This document shows, in pieces, positions 43,119 to 52,521 of a stretch of DNA of 64,000 nucleotides; positions within the stretch are counted from its first letter, which is position 1; every line of letters starts with the position of its first letter. The stretch comes from JAITVB01 sp031553805 (GTDB lineage Bacteria > Bacteroidota > Bacteroidia > Bacteroidales > Rikenellaceae), in assembly GCA_031553805.1 (NCBI GenBank), contig JAVBLC010000017.1:12307-76306 (forward strand), in the 5' to 3' direction. Position numbers and translations under genes: made by a program. The notes under the pieces were generated by a model. The model was not told the origin of the DNA, ran no database searches, and saw only the letters and a list, made by a program, of their open reading frames with translations.

Positions 43119-43625
43119 TTATCTCCGAGAAAGTTTGCAAATGGCCCAAACGGCGACGATCTGCAGGGCGATGCCCGGGGCGGCCGTCCAAACCACGTTG
43201 GCAGCCGCGGCGAATCCGCCGAAGAACAAGCCCTGGAAGATCATCCCCGCGGCCTGTGCGATCAGCGCCACCAGGGCGACTTGCCACAGGCGGATGGCGC
43301 TTGCGCGGTTAATCAGCCACCAGGCTGCAAAAGCCATGGCACCGCCCTTGACCATCAGGATCCAGAGCATCGGTGCGGCAGGCATGCCGGTGATGGCGGC
43401 GCTCACCAGCGGTGAAAGGATGGCCGTTGCCAGGCCGCACACCACGCCGTAGCGCACGCTGGCCAGCAACGTAAAGAAAAGGATCGGAATAAAGACCGTC
43501 GACCCCAGGTTAGCCACGTGGAACAACTGGGGCAGCGCGACGTTGGCCGCAACAAAGGCGGCCGCAAGCAGGTAGGTCTTGGGCGCTACCGCTTCTCTGG
43601 AGATGTTTTTTACAAGCGTATTCAT
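43119..43625 (-). CDS. Membrane protein resembling an ECF transporter S component
   Basis: 168 residues with five or six hydrophobic helices (LLAAAFVAANVALPQL, STVFIPILFFTLLASVRYGVVCGLATAILSPL spread over residues 42-73, AGMIFQGLFFGGFAAAANVVW). The N-terminal AAxVxxxxVxP and the PLVSA segment resemble small substrate-capture (S) components of energy-coupling-factor importers. No ATPase or T component is adjacent. It is the first gene of the operon: membrane protein, phosphoribosyltransferase, DUF362, polyferredoxin. Confidence 0.55.
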   Translation of the reverse strand: MNTLVKNISREAVAPKTYLLAAAFVAANVALPQLFHVANLGSTVFIPILFFTLLASVRYGVVCGLATAILSPLVSAAITGMPAAPMLWILMVKGGAMAFAAWWLINRASAIRLWQVALVALIAQAAGMIFQGLFFGGFAAAANVVWTAAPGIALQIVAVWAICKLSRR

Positions 43626-43707
43626 AGTTGGAATAGGTTACAAAATGACACATTAACAAAGATATAACAATTTCTTTGGATTTTTTCACGCCAGATTGTA
43701 AAAATTA

Positions 43708-43732
43708 AGAGGGGCCCCGGCGGGACCCCTCA
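43708..43732 (-). terminator. GC hairpin after the UXS gene
   Basis: Stem GAGGGG / CCCCTC extended inward by GTCCC...GGGGC, followed on the minus strand by ttaattttt. A plausible terminator for the dnaB-uxs transcript. Confidence 0.55.
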
Positions 43733-43761
43733 TCGGTCGTTCATCAAGGAATGAAAGAAGC

Positions 43762-44703
43762 TTATTTCCAGGAAATTCCGCGAAAATAGGCGATGGTTTT
43801 TTGCAATCCGGTTTGCAGGTCGATGGCCGGTTGCCAACCGCCGAGGCGCTCGCGGGCAAGCGAAATGTCGGGTTGGCGCTGGCGCGGGTCGTCCGAGGGT
43901 AGGGGACGGAAGACGATTTTCGATCGCGATCCGGTGAGTTCAAGTACCATTTCGGCCAACTCGAGCATCGTGAATTCGCCTGGGTTGCCGACGTTGACCG
44001 GCCCTGTGAAATCGTCGCCGGTGGCCATCATCCGCACCATCGCCTCAACCAGGTCGTCGACGTATTGGAAACTGCGGGTCTGGGTGCCGTCGCCGTAGAT
44101 CGTGATCTCCTCGCCGCGCAGGGCCTGGACGATGAAATTCGACACCACGCGCCCGTCTTCGGGGTTCATCCGCGGCCCGTAGGTGTTGAAGATGCGGATG
44201 ATCTTTATGTTTACTCCGTTTTGGCGATGATAGTCCATAAAGAGCGTCTCGGCGCAGCGTTTCCCCTCGTCGTAGCACGAACGGATGCCGATCGGGTTGA
44301 CGTTGCCCCAGTAGGCTTCGGGCTGGGGGTGGACAGCCGGGTCGCCGTAAACTTCGCTGGTCGACGCTTGCAGGATCTTGGCCTTCACCCGCTTGGCCAA
44401 CCCGAGCATATTGATCGAACCCATCACCGAGGTCTTGATCGTCTTGATCGGGTTATACTGGTAGTGGATCGGCGAAGCGGGGCAGGCGAGGTTGTAAATC
44501 TCCTCGACCTCGCTGTAGAACGGCGTGGTGATGTCGTGGCGAACCAGTTCGAAACGGGGATTGTCCAACAGGTGCAGCACGTTCTCCTTGCTGCCCGTAA
44601 AATAGTTGTCGAGGCAGATCACGTCGTGGCCTTCGCCCAGCAGGCGTTCGCAGAGGTGTGACCCGATAAACCCGGCCCCGCCGGTAACCAATATCTTTTT
44701 CAT
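43762..44703 (-). CDS. UDP-glucuronic acid decarboxylase (UDP-xylose synthase)
   Basis: 313 residues, extended short-chain dehydrogenase. NAD loop GGAGFIGSHLCERLL at residues 8-22, active-site SCYDEGKR (Tyr and Lys of YxxxK), and the UXS-type YNLACPASPIHYQYNPIKTIKTSVMG spread over residues 70-95. It converts UDP-glucuronate to UDP-xylose. UDP-glucose dehydrogenase, which makes its substrate, is encoded at 52522. It lies 31 bases after dnaB on the same strand. Confidence 0.92.
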   Translation of the reverse strand: MKKILVTGGAGFIGSHLCERLLGEGHDVICLDNYFTGSKENVLHLLDNPRFELVRHDITTPFYSEVEEIYNLACPASPIHYQYNPIKTIKTSVMGSINMLGLAKRVKAKILQASTSEVYGDPAVHPQPEAYWGNVNPIGIRSCYDEGKRCAETLFMDYHRQNGVNIKIIRIFNTYGPRMNPEDGRVVSNFIVQALRGEEITIYGDGTQTRSFQYVDDLVEAMVRMMATGDDFTGPVNVGNPGEFTMLELAEMVLELTGSRSKIVFRPLPSDDPRQRQPDISLARERLGGWQPAIDLQTGLQKTIAYFRGISWK

Positions 44704-44734
44704 AATCCGTTGCGTCTATCCCCTAGCCCTATTA

Positions 44735-46279
44735 TTAAAACGGACTTTCGTCGTTACTAAACGTGCCGCCCAGGGCGCCGCCGGCCGGCGACGAAAAACT
44801 CCAGTCGTCGTTCCCACCGTCGATGCTCGACCCGAACTCCTTGGTGACGAACTGGCCCATCCCGCCGCTTTGGGGAATGTCGGCTTCGTCCAGGTCGAGG
44901 AATTTGGCCTGTTCTTTCCGGAATTTCAATTTTACCGTATCGACCGGGCCGTTACGGTGCTTGGCGACGATGATCTCGGCGATGCCGGCGGTGGGCATCC
45001 CTTGTTCGTCTTCGGTCAGGCCGTAGTATTCGGGACGGTGGATGAAAGCCACCAAGTCGGCATCCTGCTCGATCGCCCCCGATTCGCGCAGGTCCGAGAG
45101 TTGCGGGCGCTTGTTGCCGGTGCGCGACTCGACCGAGCGGTTCAACTGCGACAGGGCGATGATCGGGATGTTCAACTCCTTGGCCACGGCCTTGAGCGAA
45201 CGCGAGATCGAGGCTACCTCCTGCTCACGGTTGCCCTTGGTGTCGACCGTGCCGGTCATCAGCTGGAGGTAGTCGATCACGATCAGCTGGATGTCGTACT
45301 GTATCTTCAGGCGCCGCGCCTTCGACCGGAATTCGAAGATCGACAGGGCGGGCGTGTCGTCAATAAACAATTTGGCGTCCGAAAGCGGCTTTATCGAGTT
45401 TTCCAGGTGTCGCCACTGTTCCTCTGTTAAGTGTCCGTTGCGCACCTCGCGCGAATCGAGTCCCGATTCGGCCACGAGCAGACGCAGCATTAACTGCTGG
45501 GAACTCATTTCAAGCGAGAAGAACGCCACCCCCCGCTGGAAATCGACCGCGATATTGCGCGCCATCGAGAGCACGAACGCCGTTTTCCCCATCGAGGGGC
45601 GGGCGGCGATGATGATTAAGTCGGAAGCTTGCCAACCGAGGGTCATTCGGTCGAGTTGCGTGAATCCCGAGGGAACGCCGCTGAAGCCATCGGGCTTTTT
45701 CGACGCCTCTTCGATCATCCGCAGCGTTTTGGTGATGATGTCGCGCGATTTCTGCACGTCGCGCTTGACGCTGCCCTCGGCCACCTTGAAGATTTCGCCC
45801 TCGGCAAAGTCGATCAGGTCGGTCACGTCGGTCGAATCGTCGTACGAACGCCGCTGGATGTCGGTCGCCGCGCGGATCAGTTCGCGCTGCACATATTTCT
45901 GGGCGATGATCTTGGCGTGGAAATCGACGTGGGCGGCCGATCCTACCTTTTGGGTCAGCTGGGCCAGGTAGGCGGCCCCGCCCGCTTCTTCGAGCTTGTT
46001 GGTACGCTGGAGCATCTGGCCGACCGTATACAGGTCGATCGGCTCGATCTTGGCCGACAGGTCGAGGATCGCGCGGTAGATCGTCTGGTGCGCTTCCTTA
46101 TAAAACGATTCGGGCTGCAACACCTCCTGCACTCCCATGATGCTGTCCTTTTCGAGCATCAGGGCGCCCAACACGGCCTCTTCCAACTCGACCGCCTGCG
46201 GGGGTAGGGTGCCCAGTTCGGCCGAGAGTTTTTCGAAGGCTTCCGTGTTGCGTGTGCGTGGGGTGTATTGCTTTGCCAT
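44735..46279 (-). CDS. dnaB: Replicative DNA helicase DnaB
   Basis: 514 residues. The N-terminal DnaB domain (PQAVELEEAVLGALMLEKDSI) and the RecA-like C-terminal domain with Walker A ARPSMGKTAF, DYLQLM (Walker B) and the arginine-finger region. It unwinds the parental DNA at the fork. It has its own -7 box at 46328. Confidence 0.96.
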   Translation of the reverse strand: MAKQYTPRTRNTEAFEKLSAELGTLPPQAVELEEAVLGALMLEKDSIMGVQEVLQPESFYKEAHQTIYRAILDLSAKIEPIDLYTVGQMLQRTNKLEEAGGAAYLAQLTQKVGSAAHVDFHAKIIAQKYVQRELIRAATDIQRRSYDDSTDVTDLIDFAEGEIFKVAEGSVKRDVQKSRDIITKTLRMIEEASKKPDGFSGVPSGFTQLDRMTLGWQASDLIIIAARPSMGKTAFVLSMARNIAVDFQRGVAFFSLEMSSQQLMLRLLVAESGLDSREVRNGHLTEEQWRHLENSIKPLSDAKLFIDDTPALSIFEFRSKARRLKIQYDIQLIVIDYLQLMTGTVDTKGNREQEVASISRSLKAVAKELNIPIIALSQLNRSVESRTGNKRPQLSDLRESGAIEQDADLVAFIHRPEYYGLTEDEQGMPTAGIAEIIVAKHRNGPVDTVKLKFRKEQAKFLDLDEADIPQSGGMGQFVTKEFGSSIDGGNDDWSFSSPAGGALGGTFSNDESPF

Positions 46280-46327
46280 AGGTTTTCAGCGGGGGACAAA
46301 TGCCTGGACAAATCCGTCCGGGGGATT

Positions 46328-46335
46328 CAAAGGTA
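46328..46335 (-). promoter_or_regulatory. -7 box of dnaB
   Basis: Minus-strand TACCTTTG, exact fit, about 50 bases before the start, right at the end of the ygiQ-like gene. Confidence 0.5.
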
Positions 46336-46336
46336 G

Positions 46337-48064
46337 CTATTTTTTCGGGGTGAAAAAATATTTTTTCTGGTTCCGCTTGTCGTCCTGATTCCGGGCGACG
46401 TAAAGTTTTTCGGAGGTATAAGGATTTTCGCCAGTCCAAAACATGACTGACGATAAGGTCATCGGTGTCGGGGTAAAATCCTGCACCTGCTCGGTGTGGA
46501 GTTTCAGCCGGCGGGTAATCGAGGCCAACTCGCGCATATCGCCCTCGGTGCAGCCCGGATGGCTCGAAATGAAATAGGGGATCAGTTGGTATTTCAGCCC
46601 ATTGGCCTCGCAAATCCGTTTAAATTCATTATCCAGTTTTTCAAAGAGTGCAAACGACGGTTTTCGCATTAAGCTCAGGATCTTGTCCGAAGTATGTTCC
46701 GGGGCGACCTTTAACCGGCCCGAGGTGTGGTGCTTCACCACTTCGGCAAAATACTCGCTGCCGCCCTTATCGAAAAGCATGTCGTAGCGGATGCCGCTAC
46801 CGATGAACGCTTTTTTGATGCCTTTCACCCCGCGCACCCTCCGGTACAGATCGAGTAGCGGACGGTGGTCGGCATCGAGGTTTTTGCACATTTTGGGGTG
46901 GATGCACGAGGGGCGCGTGCATTTTTCGCATAACGCCTGGTCGCGTCCGCGCATCCCCCACATATTGGCCGACGGGCCGCCCAGGTCGGAGAGGTAACCC
47001 TTGAACCCCGGGTCGGCGGCGATCGCCTCGACCTCGCGCAGGATCGACGCCGCCGAGCGGCTGGCGATAAATTTCCCCTGGTGGGCCGAGATCGTGCAGA
47101 AGCTGCAACCGCCAAAACACCCCCGGTGCAGATTCACCGAATTTTTTATCATTTCGAATGCTGGGATCTCGCCCTTGCCTGCATAGCGCGGATGCGGCTT
47201 GCGCGTATAAGGCAAATCGAAACTGCGGTCCATCTCGGCTTCGGTCAGCAGCGGGTAGGGCGGGTTGACCACCACATAGCTTTCGCCCGTAGGCTCGACG
47301 AGCGGCCGAGCCATCCAACGGTTCGACTCTGTTTCGATTTTTATGAAGTTTTCGCCGAAGGCTTTTTTGTTGTCCCGGCATTCCTCATAGGAATGGAGCC
47401 AGATCGCACCGTCTACGCCCTCGGCCTGTTTCCGGTCGGCCAGCCAGGCCACTTGCGGAATTTTCCGTAAAAGTTTTAGATTAAAACCGTTGTGGAGGGC
47501 TTTGGCGATATCGATAATCACTTTTTCGCCCATCCCATAGGCTACCAGGTCGGCGCCGCTCTCGACAAGGATCGACGGCTTTATAGAATTGCTCCAATAA
47601 TCGTAATGGGTCAGTCGCCGCAGTGACCCCTCGATCCCGCCCAGCACGACCGGGACGTCCGGATAAATTTCCTTGAGGATTTTGGCATAGACGGTCGCCG
47701 CGCGATCAGGTCGAAAGCCGGCCTGTCCGCCGGGGATGTAGGCGTCGTCGCTGCGCAGGCGCAGGTTGGCCGTGTAGTGGTTGACCATCGAGTCCATCGC
47801 CCCCGCCGTAACGCCGAAGAAGAGGCGCGGCCGGCCCAACTTCCGAAAATCCCGTAAATCGTCGCGCCAGTTGGGTTGCGGCACAATCGCCACCCGATAG
47901 CCTGCCGCCTCCAATAGCCGCCCGATCACCGCCGCCCCGAATGCCGGGTGGTCGACATAGGCGTCGCCCGTGAACAGGATCACGTCCAACTGTTCCCAGC
48001 CGCGTGCCCGCACCTCTTTCACGGAGGTGGGCAGCCAGGCTTCGGTATGTGCGGGATGGGCCAT
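46337..48064 (-). CDS. YgiQ family radical SAM protein
   Basis: 575 residues. The radical SAM cluster motif is CFGGCSFCTIS; the N-terminal half (LFTGDAYVDHPAFGAAVIGRLLEAAGYRVAI) is the cobalamin-binding-like domain typical of YgiQ/UPF0313. The C-terminal PAEHTS-like VAPEHTSDKIL and SSHPGCTEGDM fit. The chemical role is unknown. The start at 48064 is chosen since a methionine at 48085 lies in the promoter (TATCTTTG at 48083-48090). Confidence 0.9.
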   Translation of the reverse strand: MAHPAHTEAWLPTSVKEVRARGWEQLDVILFTGDAYVDHPAFGAAVIGRLLEAAGYRVAIVPQPNWRDDLRDFRKLGRPRLFFGVTAGAMDSMVNHYTANLRLRSDDAYIPGGQAGFRPDRAATVYAKILKEIYPDVPVVLGGIEGSLRRLTHYDYWSNSIKPSILVESGADLVAYGMGEKVIIDIAKALHNGFNLKLLRKIPQVAWLADRKQAEGVDGAIWLHSYEECRDNKKAFGENFIKIETESNRWMARPLVEPTGESYVVVNPPYPLLTEAEMDRSFDLPYTRKPHPRYAGKGEIPAFEMIKNSVNLHRGCFGGCSFCTISAHQGKFIASRSAASILREVEAIAADPGFKGYLSDLGGPSANMWGMRGRDQALCEKCTRPSCIHPKMCKNLDADHRPLLDLYRRVRGVKGIKKAFIGSGIRYDMLFDKGGSEYFAEVVKHHTSGRLKVAPEHTSDKILSLMRKPSFALFEKLDNEFKRICEANGLKYQLIPYFISSHPGCTEGDMRELASITRRLKLHTEQVQDFTPTPMTLSSVMFWTGENPYTSEKLYVARNQDDKRNQKKYFFTPKK

Positions 48065-48082
48065 GCGTTGCGGTTTAGGACA

Positions 48083-48090
48083 CAAAGATA
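48083..48090 (-). promoter_or_regulatory. -7 box of the ygiQ-like gene
   Basis: Minus-strand TATCTTTG, exact fit, 18 bases before the start codon. Confidence 0.5.
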
Positions 48091-48100
48091 GCTTTTTACA

Positions 48101-48132
48101 CGAAAAGGCCCCGGTTTTCCAGGGCCTTTTCG
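48101..48132 (-). terminator. Terminator of the GH2 gene
   Basis: Stem CGAAAAGGCCC / GGGCCTTTTCG around a CGGTTTTCCA loop; directly after the GH2 stop codon. Confidence 0.75.
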
Positions 48133-48133
48133 T

Positions 48134-51100
48134 TTATTCAAATTCAAAACTTTCGATCTCGATCGCCGAATCGTCGGGGACGGTCAGCCGAACTTTGTAA
48201 AGCCCGGCGTTGATCATCGACCCGGTCGAGGTGCTCACTATCCTGAATTTGTCGTCGGCCGGCGGAAACTCGATCTTATCGCGCTTCATCACCACGCCGT
48301 TGAGGGCGTTGATGATCTCCAACTGCATCGGTACCGCCCGTCGCGAAAGGTTCATATAGCGGAAGCGCAGCAGGTAGGTGCCTGCCAATCCCGGATTGAC
48401 CTCCCATTCCAAAAAACTGCCCGGGGCGGCCAGCGTCACGAAATTGTCCCGGCGTAGGGTGCCCGTTTCGATTTTTCCGCCCGATTTAGCTTGTTCTCCG
48501 GTCTGCTTCGTCACTGGCCGGGCCGCAGGTTCCTCGCCCATGTCCGCGAAATAGTTGACCGCCACGCTGTATTCGCGGGCCGAGGCGCTGCCGATACGAA
48601 CCGTGTCGCCTCTGGCATACTCACGAACCCAGACCGGAAAGCGCTCTCCATCGCTGTTGAGCAACGTGTCGCCCAACGGTGAAAAATCGTCCATTCCGGC
48701 GGGGCGCATCGGTTCGGCCAGGTCAATGGCCACGAAGACCTGCGCCCGTGCGCCGACGGTAAACGTACAAGCCGAAACCCCCTCGCGCGAGGCTTTTAGC
48801 CATTCGGCTCCGTACATGGCTGGAGGTAAGTGTACGATGGTCGAACTTCCGTCGGCGTGCTGCCGCTCGCCGGTGTCCATCCACGCAAATTTGCGCCAGT
48901 CGCGCTCCTTGACCCAGGTGATCAGCCCCGGCGACGGAGGCGCCGACGGGGTGCGCACGATCGAAGCCACGGCGATGGCCGAGATCACCGCCTGTCCCGC
49001 CTTGGCGTGCGGGAACGAAACGGTCAGCAAGCCGTCCTTGCTCCGTGCAGTAACTGTTTTTTTGAGCAGGGCGTCGTGGCCCACTTCGCTGAAAATATCG
49101 AGGTCTTTCAAGACAATCTCGTCGTTGACGGCCACGTCGAAGACGCGCCAGCCGGTGCAATCCATCCCGCCGCCGGTGCCGTACCACGGCTCGACGAAAT
49201 AGAGTTCGACGGTGTATTCGCCCTCGGGTACCGGGAATTCCCACTTCAGTTTATCCTGCCCGTAGCGGAACGTTTGGAAGAGGGGCCAGTCGATCGTGCC
49301 GTCGATCGGGTCGTGGGTTTGCCGCTGGCTGCCGAAGAAAGGCGGCACGCCCGGGAAGTTGTCGGCCCACGAACGCGAGCCCCATGTGCCGGGTTCGCTC
49401 AGGTGGGTGTCGGCCATCCAGGTTTCGCGGTTATAGAGGTCGACGTAGCGGTCGCCGCCGCAGTTGACGCGGTAGTGGTATACCCTGTCGGGCAACGGCT
49501 TCGTCGCATTGGGCAGTTTGCCCCGCCAGGCGTTCAGCCCAGGGGCGGCGGGCAGGTGGTGAAGTGTCACCAGGTCGTTCGCCACGGCCACGCCATTGTC
49601 ATAGCCCACGGCCCGCAGCACATTGTAACGGACGTCGACCGCGTTCCACACGAAATGGGTGCCGATGCCGCCCTCGCGCTTGCGCTTACCGAAAGAAACC
49701 CCACCGACCAAATCGTCGAAAAGTTCGACCTCATCGCAGTTCGAGTAGACGACAATGCCGTCTTTCCGGCCCGGCGCGTACCAGCGGTCAGGCCAGGTGT
49801 GCATCGCGATGTAGACCATCGGCTCGGTGGCTACCGGAGCGTAATTCGAACGGTACATATAATAGGCGTCGAGCGGTTCGTCCCACGGCGTGAGCAACCC
49901 TTTATAGTTAAAAGGCCCTACCTGGTCGATCGCGCGAAAACCTTCGCCGTTCTGGATGCGGCCCGGATTCTCGTGCGAATTGAGCAGCCATTGGAACTGG
50001 CCCGCCACACGGTCGCGCACCGACTCGGCTTGGCGCACTTTCATCTCCATGAGTTGCGTCATCCGGTCTTCGCTCAACGGGCCGTTGGCGTGGAACGGGC
50101 CTTCGGTGTGCCAGTCGATGCTGCGCCAGGCGCCATATTCGCCGTTGAGCCACTGGTAGGAGAGTTCGTCGGCGTATTTGGCTGGGTTGCCGCCATAAGT
50201 GCCCGACCAGTTCTGCACCACGTTCCAGTCGGTGCCCGTCCCGCCGTTGCAGGTGGTCACCAGGCGCTGCGACGAGGCGGTGGGATCGAGTTCGCGGATG
50301 ATTTCCGTGCACTCCCGGGCGAAAGCTTCCGGCAAGGTGCTTTCATTCTGCAGGCCCCAGAGGATGATCGAGGGACTGTTCCGCCGTTCTTTTACAAAGT
50401 CCCGGAGCAACGTCTTGAAATTTTCGCGGAATTCGGGGGTGTCGTACCAGATATGGGCCGACATCTGGGCCCACCACAGCAGGCCCATTGCGTCCCAATG
50501 CCCGCCGTAAGCGAGGTTGTGCGGTTGGTGGGCATCGCGGAAAGCGTTGAACCCGGCGGCCTTGATCTGTGCCGCGCGGGCGGCGACCTGCTCGGGTGTG
50601 AAGGCGTGGCTTGCGCCCATCAGGTGTTCGTATTCGCAGGTGCCGTTGATGAAGAACGGTTTTCCATTTATTGCGAAATAACCTGCACTATCGCTTCTTG
50701 TTTGTGGCCAACTGATCCAGCGGATGCCGTAGGGGGTAATGGTGCGGTCGAGTAGTTTGCGTCCGTCGTAGACCTCGGTCACCATTTCATACAGGTACGG
50801 ATCGTCGGGCGACCACAGGTGGGGGTTGCGCACCGTGGCCGAATTACTGAACGTTACCGCCGTTTCCGGTACCAGCAACTGGTTCTCCGATTTCGAGAAG
50901 ACCGCCTTGCCTCCGGATGTCAGCGTCGTTTTCAGGGTGATCTTGCGCGGCTTGGCGCCGTAGTTCTTCACCTCGGTTTCGAAATGGAGCATGGCCGCCG
51001 CTTCGGAAATGCCAACCCCGTTCCACACGTGCACCCCGAACGGTTCGATCCGCACCGGGTCGGTCACCACGAGGGTCACCGGTCGGAAAATGCCCAGCGG

Positions 51101-51625
51101 CTGGCTTCCTTCCGAAAATCCCCATTCGCCCGAACAGCCGCCGCACACCCACGGCAGATCAGCGATCAAGGCAGGGTGTTCGGCCTTGACCACCACGGTG
51201 TTCGGGTCGTCGAACGAAACGATGCCGGTGATGTCGAGCGTAAACGTCGTGCGCCCTCCGGCATGGTTGCCCGCGGGCTGGCCGTTGACCCAGACCGTGG
51301 CGTAGGAGCCTACGCCCTCGAAATAGAGGAAAACCTGCCGGTTACGGTCGTTGCGGTCGAGCGAGAAAGTGTTGCGGTACCACGCCGTAGCGTGGAGGTT
51401 GCCGTGGCGCAACTGGCGATAGCCGTAGTACTGGTCCCAGTTGTGGGGCACGGCGACCCTCGTCCACGCGTCATCATCGTATTCGGGCTGTTCGTAATTT
51501 CCCGGCATCGCCTCGGACGCTTCGAGCAGGGTTTTCCAGCCGCCCTCGAGCAGCGTTTCTTTCCGGGGTTGGCCCCAACAATACAGGGGAATGGCCAGCA
51601 GAGCGGCCAGCAAGAGTCGTTTCAT
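48134..51625 (-). CDS. Secreted glycoside hydrolase family 2 enzyme with malectin domain
   Basis: 1163 residues with an N-terminal signal peptide (KRLLLAALLAIPLYCWGQ). In order: GH2 sugar-binding (YFEGVGSYATVWVNGQPAGNHAGG), immunoglobulin-like, and TIM-barrel domains with the acid/base Glu428 (WGLQNES) and probable nucleophile Glu496 (NGEYGAW). A malectin-like carbohydrate-binding domain follows (EYTVELYFVEPW), and a last beta-rich domain ends the protein. Likely a beta-galactosidase or related exo-glycosidase acting on an external glycan. It is not next to SusC/SusD genes. Confidence 0.9.
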   Translation of the reverse strand: MKRLLLAALLAIPLYCWGQPRKETLLEGGWKTLLEASEAMPGNYEQPEYDDDAWTRVAVPHNWDQYYGYRQLRHGNLHATAWYRNTFSLDRNDRNRQVFLYFEGVGSYATVWVNGQPAGNHAGGRTTFTLDITGIVSFDDPNTVVVKAEHPALIADLPWVCGGCSGEWGFSEGSQPLGIFRPVTLVVTDPVRIEPFGVHVWNGVGISEAAAMLHFETEVKNYGAKPRKITLKTTLTSGGKAVFSKSENQLLVPETAVTFSNSATVRNPHLWSPDDPYLYEMVTEVYDGRKLLDRTITPYGIRWISWPQTRSDSAGYFAINGKPFFINGTCEYEHLMGASHAFTPEQVAARAAQIKAAGFNAFRDAHQPHNLAYGGHWDAMGLLWWAQMSAHIWYDTPEFRENFKTLLRDFVKERRNSPSIILWGLQNESTLPEAFARECTEIIRELDPTASSQRLVTTCNGGTGTDWNVVQNWSGTYGGNPAKYADELSYQWLNGEYGAWRSIDWHTEGPFHANGPLSEDRMTQLMEMKVRQAESVRDRVAGQFQWLLNSHENPGRIQNGEGFRAIDQVGPFNYKGLLTPWDEPLDAYYMYRSNYAPVATEPMVYIAMHTWPDRWYAPGRKDGIVVYSNCDEVELFDDLVGGVSFGKRKREGGIGTHFVWNAVDVRYNVLRAVGYDNGVAVANDLVTLHHLPAAPGLNAWRGKLPNATKPLPDRVYHYRVNCGGDRYVDLYNRETWMADTHLSEPGTWGSRSWADNFPGVPPFFGSQRQTHDPIDGTIDWPLFQTFRYGQDKLKWEFPVPEGEYTVELYFVEPWYGTGGGMDCTGWRVFDVAVNDEIVLKDLDIFSEVGHDALLKKTVTARSKDGLLTVSFPHAKAGQAVISAIAVASIVRTPSAPPSPGLITWVKERDWRKFAWMDTGERQHADGSSTIVHLPPAMYGAEWLKASREGVSACTFTVGARAQVFVAIDLAEPMRPAGMDDFSPLGDTLLNSDGERFPVWVREYARGDTVRIGSASAREYSVAVNYFADMGEEPAARPVTKQTGEQAKSGGKIETGTLRRDNFVTLAAPGSFLEWEVNPGLAGTYLLRFRYMNLSRRAVPMQLEIINALNGVVMKRDKIEFPPADDKFRIVSTSTGSMINAGLYKVRLTVPDDSAIEIESFEFE

Positions 51626-51685
51626 CGTATTTTTTGTAAAAAGGCGGCTCTCGATTCTGTCCGCCGTAAGGTAAGCGGGAAATCG

Positions 51686-52414
51686 TTATTTCCAAAGGAT
51701 CGAACAGCGGCACACCGAAATGCCGTTGCTCGACCGGATACCGAAATTGGAGTGCTTGTCGATCAGTTGCATATAGATGTCAACACTATCACCGTACCGC
51801 AATTCGTGCATAAAGTTGATGTCCATCCGCACGAATCTCAATTCGTCGATGTAACGCAGGGGCAGCTCGTCGACCATCCACTGGAGGTACTTCATGCTGT
51901 TGGCGTGGAAGTTGAAGTCGATATCGCTGTATTTCACGCGTCGGCTTTCGACCAGCAGCCCGTCGATAAAAGGCACTTTTCGGGGTTTCTCGATCGGCGG
52001 GGGATCGGGAATGATGCAATCGGCGTATTTCTCCCTGTAGCTTTTCAGATCGACCGGCTGGCGGGTCGAAAGGTTGATCTTCGACCAGTAGGTACTGGCA
52101 ACAGCCAACAACGCCCCCACCTTGTCGCGCACCAGAAAGTTACGCGTGGTGACCAGTTTGCCCACATCTTCGACCCACGTTTCGACCGTAAACTCTTCGT
52201 CGAGTACCGGGTAACGGTTCACTTCGACCGCCATCCGCGAAAGCACCCAGCCCGAATCTTCGGCGTGGAGCGCTTCGATCCCGAAACCGTTCAACTCGGC
52301 GTCCTTGCCCGCGGTCACCAGCAGGTAATCGCAGAAAGCCGCCAGGGTGATCCGGCGGGCGAAGTTGAGGTCGGAGGGATGTACCTGATAAGTATAATTG
52401 TTATATGCCGACAT
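51686..52414 (-). CDS. Acyl-ACP thioesterase
   Basis: 242 residues in two hotdog halves. The N-terminal half (FARRITLAAFCDYLLVTAGKDAELNGFG) and VNRYPVLDEEFTVETWVEDV match bacterial FatA/FatB-like enzymes; the second half has RRVKYSDIDFNFHANSMKYLQWMVDELP with the catalytic Asp/Asn/His region (in this family N.H followed by Glu/Cys). It releases free fatty acids from ACP. It is divergent from ugd and has its own -7 box. Confidence 0.88.
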   Translation of the reverse strand: MSAYNNYTYQVHPSDLNFARRITLAAFCDYLLVTAGKDAELNGFGIEALHAEDSGWVLSRMAVEVNRYPVLDEEFTVETWVEDVGKLVTTRNFLVRDKVGALLAVASTYWSKINLSTRQPVDLKSYREKYADCIIPDPPPIEKPRKVPFIDGLLVESRRVKYSDIDFNFHANSMKYLQWMVDELPLRYIDELRFVRMDINFMHELRYGDSVDIYMQLIDKHSNFGIRSSNGISVCRCSILWK

Positions 52415-52437
52415 AACTCATGTGGTCGTTAAGAAAA

Positions 52438-52445
52438 CAAAGTTA
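52438..52445 (-). promoter_or_regulatory. -7 box of the acyl-ACP thioesterase gene
   Basis: Minus-strand TAACTTTG, exact fit, 24 bases before the start. Confidence 0.5.
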
Positions 52446-52489
52446 ATTATATTTTCGAAAAGAAAAAGAGCGAAAACCACGGAAAAAAG

Positions 52490-52497
52490 TATCTTTG
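52490..52497 (+). promoter_or_regulatory. -7 box of ugd
   Basis: TATCTTTG, exact fit, 25 bases before the chosen ugd start, with a divergent box at 52438. Confidence 0.55.
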
Positions 52498-52521
52498 TCC
52501 AATGATCAACATTTGCGGAAT

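Noticed and set aside
48830..50755. 641-codon open frame on the plus strand
   Set aside because: Antisense to the GH2 gene, no recognisable domain and low-complexity composition.
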